Positions 33,701 through 48,700 of a stretch of 64,000 nt of DNA are shown here, piece after piece. Within the stretch, counting starts at the first letter, position 1. The number at the start of each line of letters is the position of its first letter. The notes below the pieces were generated by a model, which was given only the letters and a program-made list of their open reading frames with translations, searched no databases and was not told where the DNA came from. The stretch is from Owenia fusiformis. Lineage: Eukaryota; Annelida; Polychaeta; Sabellida; Oweniidae. Made by a program: the position numbers and the translations under genes. The DNA lies in assembly GCA_903813345.2 (NCBI GenBank), contig CAIIXF020000009.1, forward strand, positions 33,206,740-33,270,739. Direction: 5' to 3'.

Positions 33701-36700
33701 TCACTGTTAACTCATTGCAGTGTTTACTTGTAAATTGAGTCTCCGTGTTTTTGTTTGCACATTTTCACCCGATACCATTGTTGTTATGTTTAACATCTAG
33801 TAACAAGATTATTTTGAAATAAGACATATTCTGTCAGTGTCAATTAAACATTGACATGTCAAAAATGTTACAAGTGTTTGCAATAGTGTTTTATAAAGAA
33901 CCCATTCAGAGGAATATAAATATAAAAGTGAATTCTGTTATCCTGTGAATTTAACACAAAAGTCAGTACCAAAATATTAGTGCTCAAGTCTATAAAGCAA
34001 GAGTATAAGTTGAAAGGGGGTTAAGGTTTTTAATCCATCAACCATTTTTTTCAAATTGAGGCCCATTTCTCAAATATGACCATTGTTTGATGTTGATCTT
34101 ATGAGCTATTCTGGTCCTCATCCTTCTTCAAAGGACTTCATGCTTAAATTCAAAGAAAGAAGTGAAATAGCCTTGGACCACAGATGTCTGGTCCCTAGCA
34201 TTTTGGGATCCATTGCAAGTGTTATCCTTTAGATTACTGACTCACCAGCCTCTCTCCCAATCCAGTGTCAATTTTGATGTCATTTCTAGGCTTTTTGATT
34301 GTTCATTTAATTTGACATACAAACTAAATGAATTCCCAGCAATCTAATACATGTATGCTTATCTGCAGACCTTTATAACTTAAGTGGTGCACAATTCCTT
34401 GAACCAGACCATAATCTTGATTAAAGCCATTAAAATGTTACACTCTTTATGGAAATTTTCAGCAGTGAAAAGAACTGACATTTTCTGATATGAGAGACTT
34501 TTTTCGATTGAAGGTTTTGTCAGATAATGGATGCTAATTGACCAATATTCTTAGAACCTTTCTATTATCTGACATTGATTCTCAAATAACTCGATAAGTA
34601 TCAATGGAATTGAATATTTTTACCCTGGATTTACCCTTACCCTGGATTAAGGGCTTTATCGCGTCAATTTCTGAATTGATTTGCTGGTCAGTGTTTTATT
34701 TAATGGAATCTGCAGTAAATGCTTTCAAGTATAGGAAATAGGGGTGAAAAGAAATCAAGTGATCTTCATGCATTTCATTTTATATAGATGACCAAGTTTT
34801 GACCAAATTTGGCTGTTAATTTATCATGCGAAAGTAAAACCTGTCTAAGTGGAACATAATTGGTACCTCTAAAACATGTTCCACTTTGGAGGTGTTCCAC
34901 ATGTAGAAGTTCATTTAACATCAAGTCAATTGGTCTTGGGACTCTGAAAAGTTACCACTAACAGAGGTGTTCACTTCTAGAGGTGTTCCACTTCACAGGT
35001 TCCACTGTATATGGATGTATGGCATACAATTCTTATTTGAAGATGCAACGAAAGACTCGAGACAAGTTGAAAGTTTATTATGAAAAATGTCATTATTTCA
35101 CTTAATTTCTTGCTTTCAACATTCTATATCATTCCAATTTCTGAAAAATACAACAGCCCTTACTTTATTGCATGGTTTTTCTTTGGCTTGTTAGGTACAT
35201 AACACAAAAAATGTTATAGAATTGAGATATTTCTACATCTCAATAACTTCCATTTCCAGGTATTTAACATTTTTTTCTTATCTAGTCTTATAGAGAAGTA
35301 GAGACGCAAATTATTTCTGTAATCCCTTATGCAGATATCATTAGCACTAAAATGATAAGTTTCTTCAATTATCCTATTACTTATAGCTATCATTTTCACT
35401 TATTTTAGAAACTTGACATTGGGATGTAGTGACATATTTAAAGAGGCCTTTTGCATTACTTCATTTAATTTGTTAATAAACAATTTTCAAAATGGAAAAT
35501 ATATAGTACTATTTTATATAATATATAAAGCTGACTTTTACCTTCATGTTACCAGCTTAAATCCTTATTTTATACTAGATTTTAAGTCAAAGAGTGCATG
35601 AATATTCCCTGGTGCCAATATGGCCAAACCAATAGCAAGTGCTAAACTGCTCAATTAATCTATCCAATTGTCGTTATTGAATTTCTAACTTTGACTCTTT
35701 AGCTCATCAAAGTCTATCTTTCATAATATTTCACTTCTTTATTCAGATCCAATAAGAACCAATCACTTTAATAGACTTTTGAAGTAATATCACATAATTA
35801 TTTTCAAGATTGTTTGATTCTTTAAAACCATTTTCTGATATTGGCTTGTTGAAGGCTGGACTTGCAATGTAACTTCGTGATCTGATATCACTTTTATGTG
35901 GAGAGTTCCCTTCTAAAAAATTTGGGTAAAAAGTGTTGCGGTTGATTTTTCAGCTTATTCTGGTTAGAAGAGAGTGCAGTGGAACTATACAGAAATTGAA
36001 GAAAGGTGTTTCATTGAAGTTCTTAATTATGTAATCCTAAAGAGAAGAAAAATGTAGAAAAAGATTTTCTATTTTCACTTCATCAGTAAGGGATTTTTAT
36101 GATTCCAATGCTAATTATTATCTACTCAGAGCAACATTTGTCAAACACAATAAACACAGACCCCTATAAACCATATGAATTCCATGAAACTCAGACTGGT
36201 GACATGTTACATCACATGCACTATTTGGGATATTCAGAAATTTCACTGCTTGATTATACCAGAGACAATCAACCATATCATTCAACAAAACATTCATAGA
36301 AATGTTTGTTTGTTTGTTTGTTTGTTTGTTAATTGGCGGAGCCTTGCAGTTGGAAGAAACGGCATCAAGATTTTTTCCATGTTCTAACAAAAGAAACAAT
36401 TGTCTGAGGTAAAAGAACTTAGAAACAGGAAAACCCCCATAATTATCAATTGGCAAATTGAACTGTACTGTCACAAGTATTCATATGGTTTGTAGGCACT
36501 GTATTCAATAAGGTTTGCATATAATATCTACCTCCTTCTCTCTACCACTCTGTATCAAACCGAAATGTGAATATTCTGAACAGTATAGGGGGAGGGGTGA
36601 GGGGGGAGACATTTGAAAGGATTATAAAAGGCTTGAAGAATCTGTCATGCAATGTTGCATTCTGTTAATAAATCACATGCTGGGCCAAGTCTATGAGATT

Positions 36701-39700
36701 CATCATCTTATTTTCACAGAATTCTTATAGCTATATTTCAAGAAAAACTGAAAAATATAGAGAATTAAGAATAAAACAATCAAAAAATTTAATTATTTTG
36801 GAATTTTTGATGTTCTTCAGAAAGAAACATAGTATGTGAAGTTTAATTTATCTGTAGAAGGATTTAAGTTGTACAATTTTAATTGGAAGTCTCATGCTGG
36901 GCAGATTTGCAGTTTTGGAAAGTGACTAATGAGAAAAATCTATATATAAATAGTTTACTTTGACCTATTGATTTCTCCCTGCTAATTGTTACAATATTAA
37001 CTGCTGGGTTATCATATAGATACTATACTCTGACAATTACAGATCACAATTATTTTTTGAAATAAGCCAATCAGAGACCACAGTAGAGCAATTTAATATG
37101 TTTTCACATACCAGGTCATTCAATAAGATTGAGGAAAAATGCTCTCATTTCAATGGTTTTCAATATTTTTCATGATATTTTGAGATAACATCCCAAAAAT
37201 ATCTGGTTATTGATTGATAAAATATCAGCATCTCTATTGTGAACTAATTGAACGATCTGGTATTGCAAGTTAGTTGAAGGACATAGACTCTAGTTAAATC
37301 AGGAGATTTTAGAGATTTAGAGATTCATCAGTTAAATAAAGAGTGTGAAATAGTTAATCTTTACAAGGGTAATTCATCCCTCTAATTTTATCTTCTGCAA
37401 AGGTCTGATATGAGTTGACTAATCAATTGCTGGACACCTGGTTACAATAAACATACCACAAAATAATGATTTAATGAAAATGGGACCAAGTACACAAGAA
37501 TACTCTAGTTTCAATTTTGAAAAATCTCCCAGACAGGAATCAAAGACGGGACCATAGCTAAGCATCTTATCTGTCCCAAACTACCTGAATTAAGATCCAT
37601 GTTCTTAATAATGAAAACGGACGGTGAGTTCTTACTTTTTATCAAATCTTTAAGCAGAATTTCTCTTGCCTAACAGATGTGATATGTAAATACTTTCAAC
37701 AATGAAACCACTGTTTCTCAAGCAGAAACATACAGATTGGAGATCAGAACCGAGTCCAGATAGTGGCAAAAGGTGGAATTCACCTGTCAGAGAGGGTTCT
37801 CCTTCAGGGAGAGTAGAATACATGTTGGCATGGATACGCCTAACAACTAATTAACACACCTGTGCTCCCAAACATCCCTTTCTCTGAACAGTGCACTTGT
37901 TTTTCCAGTACTTTATAGGCAATAAAAAAAGACTTATATGGTTTTTAATTAGTTAAACAGTCAATGATCGGTGGCTTGTCGAGATAGGAAGTATAATAGG
38001 CTGTTAGCAGGGCTAGTCTAGAACTTCAGATAAAAGGGGACTCTCCCATTGTTGAAGTTCTACTGACACTTTTACCTATAATCCTAAATTTTAGCAAAGG
38101 GGTTGATTTTATCACAGCATTGGTTTAGAACTCCTTTTCTGTTCATTTCATTCCTTGTCGATTCCACTCTTTTTCATTCTTTTTTGTCTCCCCCATTATG
38201 AAATTTTGCTGTGGTTTTCACCACTTCTGTTTTCTGAACGTGCTAGAACATTAGGTGGGTTGGGGGGGGGGTGAAATTACAGAATTCAGTAAAAATGTGA
38301 GGAATCATCCTTAAACAAATGAACAGGGATTAAGTTCAAATTTTGAATTATATAGAAATGTAAGAAAACGTATTGCTTCAGTCATATATTACTGAGAAAA
38401 AAACTTAAAACTAGATTCTGCCAAAAATTTTATGGCTGGTGTTAGAATCTTCCGGAAGATTACACTGCTCATCTTCATTGAACTGGAACTTGCTCAGCTG
38501 TTTTATCAATTCTGTTTATCTCATAGATTTATGTATTTAATATGTTGATTATCGTACAATGTGTTCCTTGTCTGTACGTTTACTAAATGAAAAGAGCACT
38601 CTACAGTTAAAATATGAAAATGTTTTGAAATTATATATGTTTTGTAACAATATCGATTTAATCCAGGAATGTAGATATCGAGAAATATAATTGGCAAATG
38701 TTTCTTTTATAGATCAATGTGTTTAGGGTATAGGACAGTTTTATGTCCTTTAGATAAAAACTCGTTGAAGACATGTTGAATTTTGTTTTTTAGATGTTCA
38801 AGATTCATTTAGCATTGCCAAGGTTACTTAAAACTTGTATATATAAACACACACAACAAAGCACTTGATAGAATCACTAACACTTGGCCTTTAAAATGTT
38901 ACATTACGATTTGTTTGGTTTTGTTGATGGTTTTATGATATCAAATGCTCAATTCTCACAGGCCTGCGGCTGCTTTGTGTCTTAGACACCATTTGGAAGT
39001 AATTGAAATAGAATTATTTGTTTGTAGTTTGTGACATTGTGTTTTAAATGTTTTCTGATTTCTTTGTCTTTAGATTACCTGTCAAAGCCCAGAATTTGAA
39101 TTAGAAACATATATTTACTTTGTTTTTTATTTGTCTTTGAAATCTAATAGATTTGGGAAAAATATTGACAAAAATTGTATTTTGTAAAGGGGTCCTCTCT
39201 AAAACACAAATTCATTGACCTGTTTTTAGGTAGCTTAGCCGCCACTTACCAATAAGGCTAAATCAAAATATTAGGATATGAAAGAACAATATTTGATTTG
39301 ATTAAGCTCAAGATCCTACAAATATCTAAATATTTATGTTTCAGTATTTTTTAGAATAAAAATCAGTTTTTTTGTGAGTTGATAATAAATACCTCCTTAT
39401 GAACAAAATGAATATTATCATTTTCATTACTTGAGAATTATTGATGCCTTTACTACAATATTCGAATTACAGATGAAGTTTAAAACTGGACATGTAGTAC
39501 ATGTGCAGACTTGGTATGAAAATGAGAAATATGATGAGAAATACACATATTTTTGTGAGTGTGAATTGTGAAAATGATCTTTGCACCTACTGGATATTAT
39601 TGAGTACAAATCTTGTGTAGAACATTCTACTTGTAGCTGGGATCTGAATATTAATGTCTCAAAATTAAACTTAAGACGAATTAACTCAGATCATCAACAA

Positions 39701-42700
39701 TCATAAGAAATATTTGTTTTTTGATATGTTTTATCTTCAGTGATATTTGGATGTCAGATTTGATATGGTCTTGGCAGATATAAGATACCAATAACATAGA
39801 AACGGCATATTTACATTTCTAGATTATTTCACCTGCTATATCAACATGCTTCACTGACTTTGATGTTTTGAAGTTATTTTGGAGGATGTCATTTATTTCA
39901 TTAGAAAATATTAATAAGAAGAAATCAGCTCTTTTTGAGAGGATATGAAGATTGAGATTTTGATTTGTTATAATGGTTCATTTAATATTAAATACGTTGG
40001 TGTTGAGATCTGATGTGTTCCACTTTGAAGGTGTATTAGGTATACTATATTAGGTATTAAAAGTTGATACATTTGAGAAATATATAGTAAAATTATAAAC
40101 TGTAGTGTTAATAATGATACTGAAAACTGAGTTCAGTTGCACATTTGGCTACCCTGAATTACCATTGGCTTTCCACACTTCCCTCTGATTATTACTTGAT
40201 GATTTCAGAGATAAGTAAGCTGATAAGTTCTTAATAATCTCTGTTTATGGGAGATTGGATGTTAAATGAATATAAGCAAATTATAGGCAGAAAATATAAT
40301 GATCTTTACTTCATATTCTGGTATCATATGTGCAAGATCAAATCAAGTTAAAGAGTGAAGTTGTATATGATTTATTGAAAGGTTTTTTTGACTTATATGA
40401 ATCCTAACACTTTTCAGAGAGATGTTGTTGCTATCAGAATGCCAAAAATATTTCTGTCAAAAGAAAATCAAATCTTACGAATTCACATTTTATCGCATGT
40501 TAGAAATTTCCAATAGAGCAAAGATATCATCCGATTCTAAATATAGGTGAATGCACATTTGCTGAAGGTATAACATAAATTCAATAATGATAAATCATAA
40601 TTATAAACATAATTATCAATCAATTTATATAATAATGAGCTTAATTCCTGATTTTCAATCCTTATCTAAGAGTCTTACTAGGATCAATGGATGGACTGTT
40701 GAGGAGTCATTTTAAATAATTAAGCACAAATTCCAATTCTTGGTTTTAAAAAGTATTTCTGTTCATGGGGCAGTGATAAGGCAAGTAGATCCTTATATTT
40801 GATTAAGTGTAGTAAAGATGATTTAGAACATATTTCTCGTTTAATCATGTCCTTGTTTTTATATCCGTGTTTTCCCCAGGTAGATTTGCAAGTAGGAACA
40901 ATTTATCAAAGTTGTATCCACAAATTCATTAATCTACATAATTTCTAGTTTATAGACGTATTTACCGAAATGATAACTTTCCATTGACAATTTACCTGGA
41001 ATGTGCACCATCATAAGATTGTTATCTCAAGCTATATAATCTCAAGCCACTTATCAAAGGTTAATGTTAATTAGTGATCATTGATTTTTTATCAGGATAT
41101 TAAAAATCTTTGGTGATTGGATTTGAAAGGCATAACGTGTGTAAAAGGATGGGGAGTTGCCGATTGATAAGGTACTAGGATAAAAGACCAGGATTCCCTT
41201 CGAAATAAATTGTTTATTTAGAACGGGAAATTACGTCATACATGTATATAAAGTATCAATATATATTATAACTGAGCCAAGAATGTTTACTCTATTGATT
41301 TTGCTTCTCTCCATTCTTCTTGAGTTATTGATGTCATGCTTATATAAGGGTATTTCTCACATATTCTTGCTTTCTGTATGAACTGTAAAGGTATTTAATT
41401 GACATATCGTGGTATCTATTCTGACTCTCAAAGTTATATAGAATCACCACTCCTATGTTAATATAGCCATTCTGATAAATATTAGTTTAATACCATCAAT
41501 GAAGCCTCATTCTTGGAAAAGGCTAGGAAATAGAGGATATATAATTTAACTACAGCAAAATCTGTAGATACTTACAAACACCTCTTTAATCTAAACACCT
41601 CTTAATCAGTCCCATTTTTTTAATTCCTCCATTGACAACCATGTTAAAAAACCTTGAAATTTGAACACCTGTTAATCCAAACACTTTTCACTGGTCCCAT
41701 TGGTGTTGAATTAAACCTGTATATGAGAACATATCTCTAATTTACCACCTCTCAATTTGAACACTTTTCTGGCCCTTATTTTATATTCTCCCATTGACTA
41801 CCATGTTAACAAAACTTGGAATGTGAACACCTGCAGACTGGTAATCCAAAGAGTCCAAATTTTTATTGGTGTTTGGATGAGACAGGTTTTTATGTCATCA
41901 CTAAGAAGAGGTGATATTTTGTTTTGGTCTCCGTTTTTTGTGGCAGCGGTTGATGGGCAGTTGGTGGTAGGCGGCGGTTGCATCTGTAACATATACTTAC
42001 AACTTTCAATAACTTAACAAAAACTGTTTAGACTGACTTCAATCTTTTTCCAAATTATCTACAAGTTTCAGAAGTTCAAATCTGACTTTAAATTTAATAT
42101 TTGACCTTCAATGACCTTTTCAAGGTCAAAAAAGGTTAAGAAAAGTCAAAAATGTATTTTTTCAACTTCAAATTTACCAATTTTTTTTCAAAATTATCTA
42201 CAAGTGATCGGAAGTTCAAATCTGACTTTAGATTTAAGATTTCACCTTCAATGAATGACCTTCTCAAGATCAAAGAAAGGTATTTTTTCAACTTGCTTCA
42301 AATTGACCATTTTTCCACAATCATCTACGAGTTCTCAGAAATTCAAATCAACTCTGATTTAACATTGAACTTATGATATTGTGAGCAACTTGGTGGTGAC
42401 ATTTTGCATGTTAATGCCTTGTACTGTACATTGTTTTTGTACATGAAAATGTTGTACATCAAATATGATGTTTTACTTTAGAAAAGATTCTTTGAATTCT
42501 GAATTAAAAAAAATCAAAATGTGTCGTTGCAGTTACCTTGGAAACAGAAAAAGACTTGTATTATTGATACAGAATTGTATGAATCCTCAAGTTATTGCTT
42601 TTGAAACAACATGTTCATTTAATCATAATTTTTAACCATCTTTTCAAAAGTGGTGGTGACATGATCTTATTGTTTTCAAATTTCTATCTATATATCTCTT

Positions 42701-45700
42701 GTATATGATTTAAAGGAGGAGGGAAGTTAGCGCAACAGATTTTGGACAGTTATATGTTTCATTTCAGCCATTTCTTGGGGATTTAAACAGGTGCATATGT
42801 TTGGCGAATGTTTTACCTCCAGGAAAATCACTTCTAAAGATGATAAAATAATTTCGACTTTGAGACAGGGTAGATGCAAACAACCCACCCACATGTTTTT
42901 TTCTGAAATGTTTTCCTGATTTTCAACCCCTTCCATCCTTGCTTTTTTAATTTTTCTTGCATCAATATGTTGCGTTTTGACACACAGTTAATCCCTTAAA
43001 AGGAATAAATAATTCCATTTAGATAAAGTGGAAAACAATATTTCCCATGTTATTTTCCCATAGGAAAAATCATTGCTTTCAGCTAAGTTTGGTCACCCAT
43101 AATGGGTATCTTTAAAACCCCTGAAGGAATCACTTATTCCTTTAAAGTGGTTAACTATGTGGCAAAATGCAACATATTGATGCAAGAAAAATTAAAAAAG
43201 CAGGGATGGAAGGGGTCGAAAATTAGGAAAACATTTCAGAAAAATCATGTGGGTGGGTTGTTTGCATCTACCCTGTCTCAAAGTCGAAATTATTTTATCA
43301 TCTCTAGAAGTGATTTTCCTGGAGGTAATGCATTGGCCTAACATATGCAATTGTTTAAATCCTCAGAAAAATGGCCAAAATCCAACATATGACTGTCCAA
43401 AATCTGTTGCGCTAATTTCCCTCCTCCTTTACTGTTATTTGACATGTGTATTTGATGTACATTTATTGTGTATCTCCAGGTCATTTGGTATGTTTGGAAG
43501 TAAGGCTACAGAAACTGGTAATGATTTTAATCCTGCCAAGTCTAGGTACCACCCTATAGAAGATGGATGTTGGAAGAAGGGAGAAAAGTGAGTACAGAGT
43601 GTCTCATATTTTTCAATTTTTTATTTTTGAAAATAAGGTTAAGTGTTCATCTCTGAAATTTCTACAAATTATATAAAGAGCTTCGGATGTTTTTACTTAA
43701 ATCTAAGTTTAAAACTATCTATAAAATATTTATAAAATATCTATTTTTTAAATACAGTCATGTGCATCTCATGTTTTATGAAACTGCAGTAAATAAGGTG
43801 ATTCATCAATGAGCATTAAGCTTTTTCATGTTAAAGCTTATATTTCAGAGTTCCATATCTAGCACTATCCAAGACACTAGAACAGATAGAGGCAACTTCT
43901 GGCAGGTGAGTGTCTCATCAAGAGTTATCCCAGTGAATGAAGTACAGAAGGGATGTACAGAAACAGTCTGTCCATCTGTTTGTCTGGGCGATAACTCAAT
44001 ACGTCTTGTCAAATTGAGTTTAGATTTTATAGGCTCATGCATAATGGACGTAGGAACTCTGCTCTAAAAGAGATTTTCAAGATAGCCACTCCCAGAACTC
44101 AAAATGACTACCATTGTTCATTAAAAAAATTTCTTTGATAAATAAAATACCAGTTATCATATTTGATCCAAATTTTATAGGCTAATTATGGGAATGTAAT
44201 GTTAAGTCTCCTGATCAGAAAAATTCCAAGGCTAATATTACATAGAATATAACCCTAATGATAATAGTTTATTACATTTTTGTACTCTAGGTTGAAAATG
44301 ACAGAGATCCTAACAAATCTGTTCAGGTCAGTGATCATCCTGACCCCCCTTGAGCTGACCCAGTGTGTATACCTCTGTCTCAATAAACTAGCTCCAGCCT
44401 ATGAGGGGGTAGAACTTGGGATAGGAGAGACAGTCCTTATGAAAGCTATTTCTCAAACTACAGGTTTGTACAATCAATGTACTTTCTACATTTATTTCCT
44501 GAATACTCATGGACTCCATACTGCAATATTTTCATCTGATGGGGTATACATAATCAGTAAAACATAAAGATTAGCAAAATGGATGACTATTAAAACACTA
44601 GAATTTCATATTCACACACTTTTCTCAGGAAGAAGAATTTACTCTACTAAGGTATCATGGTAATTAACAGGAAATGACAAAACAGGAAGTGACAAAACTA
44701 TGCTGGATTTTAAACATTTTTTGAACCAAGATAACAGAGTTCTGTTTTGACCTCCAGTCACTAGTTGACCAGGATCACAATGTACATGGTCAGAATGATC
44801 ATAAACATGATGAAATAACTTTTTCAGCCCTCTGAAAATGTGTCTGAAAAATAGCCATTTATTGATGAAATCACAGAAAAGTGTCCAATTGTATTCAATA
44901 AGCTACAGCATAAGTTTTATTTGAGTGAATAATTTACTCTTTTAGGTTGTTATAAATGAAAACTCAAAACTTCACAATTTTAGCATAAATATTGAAGATA
45001 AGATGTTGATCATGGAGAAACGTTAAAGGAAACACATTTTTTCCCTCGAGCTAACTTTTGAGCCGAGCACTTTCTCCACATGATGCTCCATTGACAGAAT
45101 ATTTCTTAATTAAAAGTGTTATGATGATTCTAATGATATTCTGTTTAAATATAACACTTGTTAGAAAAAATGGCATAAATGAGTCAAATCATCCAGTTTT
45201 ACCCAGTAGGTCTTTTTATTAGTTTTAGTTGTTCAGTCTGTTTCAAGAATTATTACTTTTATCTCTGAAAAGGAACAGATTCCTGTTATGTGAAGCGAAA
45301 AATTGGGAGGCATCCTTTGTCTTTTATTCTAATTAATCATTATTTTTTATATCCAAATTTGAGGTATTTTATTGTTAGAACATCAATGTTTCTTTACATT
45401 TGTTAAACTTTAAGGGACTAAACATTTTTTATAAAGTATCAGTGCTGACAGGGGCCTTCATCATAAGACATAATTCACTTTGATCAAAAAAGCAACTTAA
45501 ATTAATGTTTGGGCATCCTCCTTAAATTATATGAGCATGAATCAGATTCTTAATGTAGTTAGAATTTAGGGTCAGAATTCTATCAACTCGTCGTGTTTAT
45601 TATTGTTACATTAAAACCCCTTCATATTTTTACCTCTCTTAAACATATCAGATTATGATTAAAATAACTTCTAAAAGTAGAAACTGTTAAATAGATTGTC

Positions 45701-48700
45701 GTTTCAAATTCATATACATTTTTTTATCTTTTCATCCTATTTCATTTGAAATTTCTTCTACAATAAGAAATTGTCATGGAATTTCTTGTAATTTGACGCA
45801 AGGGTACTTTTTAGGCACAATGTTATTTTAGAAAACACAAACTTCCGGTTATTAATTTACAATTTTATAGGGACCTAACTCTGAGTATTCTAAAAATAGT
45901 AATAATATTTTTGGGGAAAGAGCAGTGTTGTGAGAGTCAACAGAAAAAAAATTCATGTGTGAAAAAATAGCTGAAATTAGACCTTTGAAAATGATTGTCT
46001 GAAATTGTGGGATTTATTTGTGGTATATATTATTTAATGAAAGTGCAAAGGGATTGCATTTTCTGAATATTTCTTACAATTTGAGCTGAAGCTAGTTACA
46101 AAACAAAATGGATATGCTGATACAGTAGCTCATCTAATATTCTCATTACAGATAAGAGTTGAAGATTGGTCAATGCCATCTTTAACTGATGCATTGAGAG
46201 CAATTCATGAAAACGTTTTAGAAACTTATGTCTCCATCTTTATGAAAACTTTAATATAAAAGGTATGAATTGCAACATATTAAATGATCAAATGAGGAGA
46301 AAATGAATTCAATTAAAATCCAATTAGTAGCTATCAGAAATTCAAAATGCTGGCCATTCATAGAAGTGGATAGAAATATTTGAATATAGAATACAGGGTG
46401 TCCCGAAAGTATGGGGCCCCCCCTAGGCAGACATATACCAGTGTCGTCATAGTATGTGTCATATGTCATTTTAAAGCTCATCCAAAGTTACATTGATTTA
46501 CCAAGTATCATGGTTCAACTCTCAAATGTGAAAAAATGACAGGCATTTCAAAATTTAGTGTTTGGTCAAAATTAAGTTCAATTTTACACCAAATCACTAG
46601 TCAATGTGTCCTTCAGGGCCATCGTAACAGCAGCAATTCTTTTCGGGTCAGATGGATATTGAGTTGGAAAAAGAGAACGGTGAGGGTAGAAACTCTAAGG
46701 AAACTCTTCTAAAGTGCCATAACAGGTTTTAAGAGGGTTATAAAATTCTACACCCCTATTTGAAGGGCTTTTAAGGTCATATCTGAAAATAATTGCTGCT
46801 GTTAACATGGCCAAGGGGGGACTCATTGACTAGTAATATGGAGTAAAATTGAACTTTATTTTGACAAAACACTAACTTTTAAAATGACTGTAACTTTTTC
46901 CCAGTTGGGAGTTAAAATATGATACTTGGCAAATCAATGTAACTTTGGATAAGCTTTAAAATGATATATGATACATACTATGAGGACACTGGAATATGTC
47001 TGCCTAGGGGGGGCCCCATACTTTCGGGACACCCTGTATATGAAATATTTGTTCTTCAGGGCGCCCCATGGACAAGATCAAGGCTGATGCACAGGAAAAG
47101 GGTGATCTTGGAATAGTAGCTGAGGTAGGCTTCAACTAAATTAGCATTGCATCAAGCCTTGTGTTATCCTCTAGTATCTCTTCAAACTCAAGTTTGATTT
47201 AGTGAGGTGGACAGAGAATTGATGCAATACTAGCTTTATCAGTGCTTAATTATTTGGACAACATGAAAATATTAACCTAGTCATGTAATGGCCTGATGTT
47301 CATTGATTTATGGAATATAAGTCTAAGGGAAAGTAATAGAAGAGATGTCCCTTTTCAATTTGTTGCCAGGTAACTTGGATTTTTATTATGTCACCACAAC
47401 ATTGCTATAGTCTCCCAACTTTTTTGTGGTCCGTGTTCTGTGATTAGTGTTTTGCATTCAACAGTTGGCATTCGGTGTCTGTAACAAATGGTATGTGGTG
47501 AAATTTTGCATATTAATTGCTTGTTATAAAGTGAGCAGTATTTCAAAAACTTAAATTCTCAATTTATTTCTGTCCATCTACTGATCTTCTCCCATTAAGA
47601 AAAAAGATAAAAAGGGAACAAAATATTATGAATTGAATATACATCCATTTATGTTGCAGTCAAGTCGCAGTACCCAGAGGACCATGTTTGCTCCTCCAAA
47701 ACTGACCATCACAACTGTCTTTACCAAACTTAAGGAAATAGCTACCATGTCTGGCAATTCAGTAAGTACTTTAAAGGATTGGTATCGGTATGGCGAACTG
47801 AATTGAACACATGTTTCTCTATTTTTGTTTTTTTAAATTTTTTGAATACTTTTTGTTAAATGAACCAATCTTTCCTTTGTATAACTACTATATTGAGAGG
47901 TCCTAGAAAATGTTGTACATGTTTATGCTATTTTAATTTGTCCAACAAGGTTTGGAAAGATATTTTATTTCATTCTCAAGAATATGGCAGAAAGGAACAA
48001 AAGATAATTGCACTAAAAATCAAAAAATGTTAACAAAAACAGTTATAAAAAATAGGGTTTATTGGCTAAATTTATGATATCATACTTTACAGGCAGCAAT
48101 GTTTGAAAACAATTAAGTTAATCCTATTTCTGCTCTGAAACTGTAAGAAAGACATCATAACCAATAGATTGCAGGATTTACTGGATTGGTCTATAGATTG
48201 CATATAAGACTTTAAATCTTGAAATATTCAATTTGATATAAATGTGAGTTTGATTTCGTCTTCAGGTGATGTCTAAGAAGATTGACAAAATCAAAGGCAT
48301 GTTTGTTGCTTGTCGTCATTCTGAGGCTCGTTACTTGATTCGCTCACTAGGTGGCAAGCTACGGATAGGGCTGGCTGAGCAATCAGTCTTGACAGCATTG
48401 TCGCATGCAATTGTCTTGACGCCTCCTGGTAAAGGTAAGACACACATTTTGACTTGCTCTGTTTGATCCATAGTTCAGTAGTGACATCTATATGATTGAT
48501 AAACATGTAAATGTACTTTATGACAAAGCCTCTAGCTTAAAGCCACTTGACATACACCAACTATTGATTGTTCTGACATTGTAACAATTGCCCTTGTAAG
48601 ATATATCATAAAAACCAAACTTCTTGTTTATGTATAAATGTAATGATCAATGTATATGTAAGATTCCTATTATTTGTCTTTTCTGATTTGCACAGAAAAA

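Larger units (their letters stand above)
27715..43479 (+). other. LIG1 intron 7, about 15.8 kb
   Basis: This phase-2 intron contains TATGTCACC repeats (27733, 28544-29220, 41891-42421), a direct repeat at 29610-29735 (AAAAAGGTGTACTAGAATAT twice), the antisense collagen-C1q gene (30439-31818), two pogo-like elements, a TTTG microsatellite (36303-36330) and a foldback ending 48 bp before exon 8. Between 32000 and 34830 and between 35010 and 41550 I see no gene or clear repeat, only AT-rich DNA. Confidence 0.7.
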
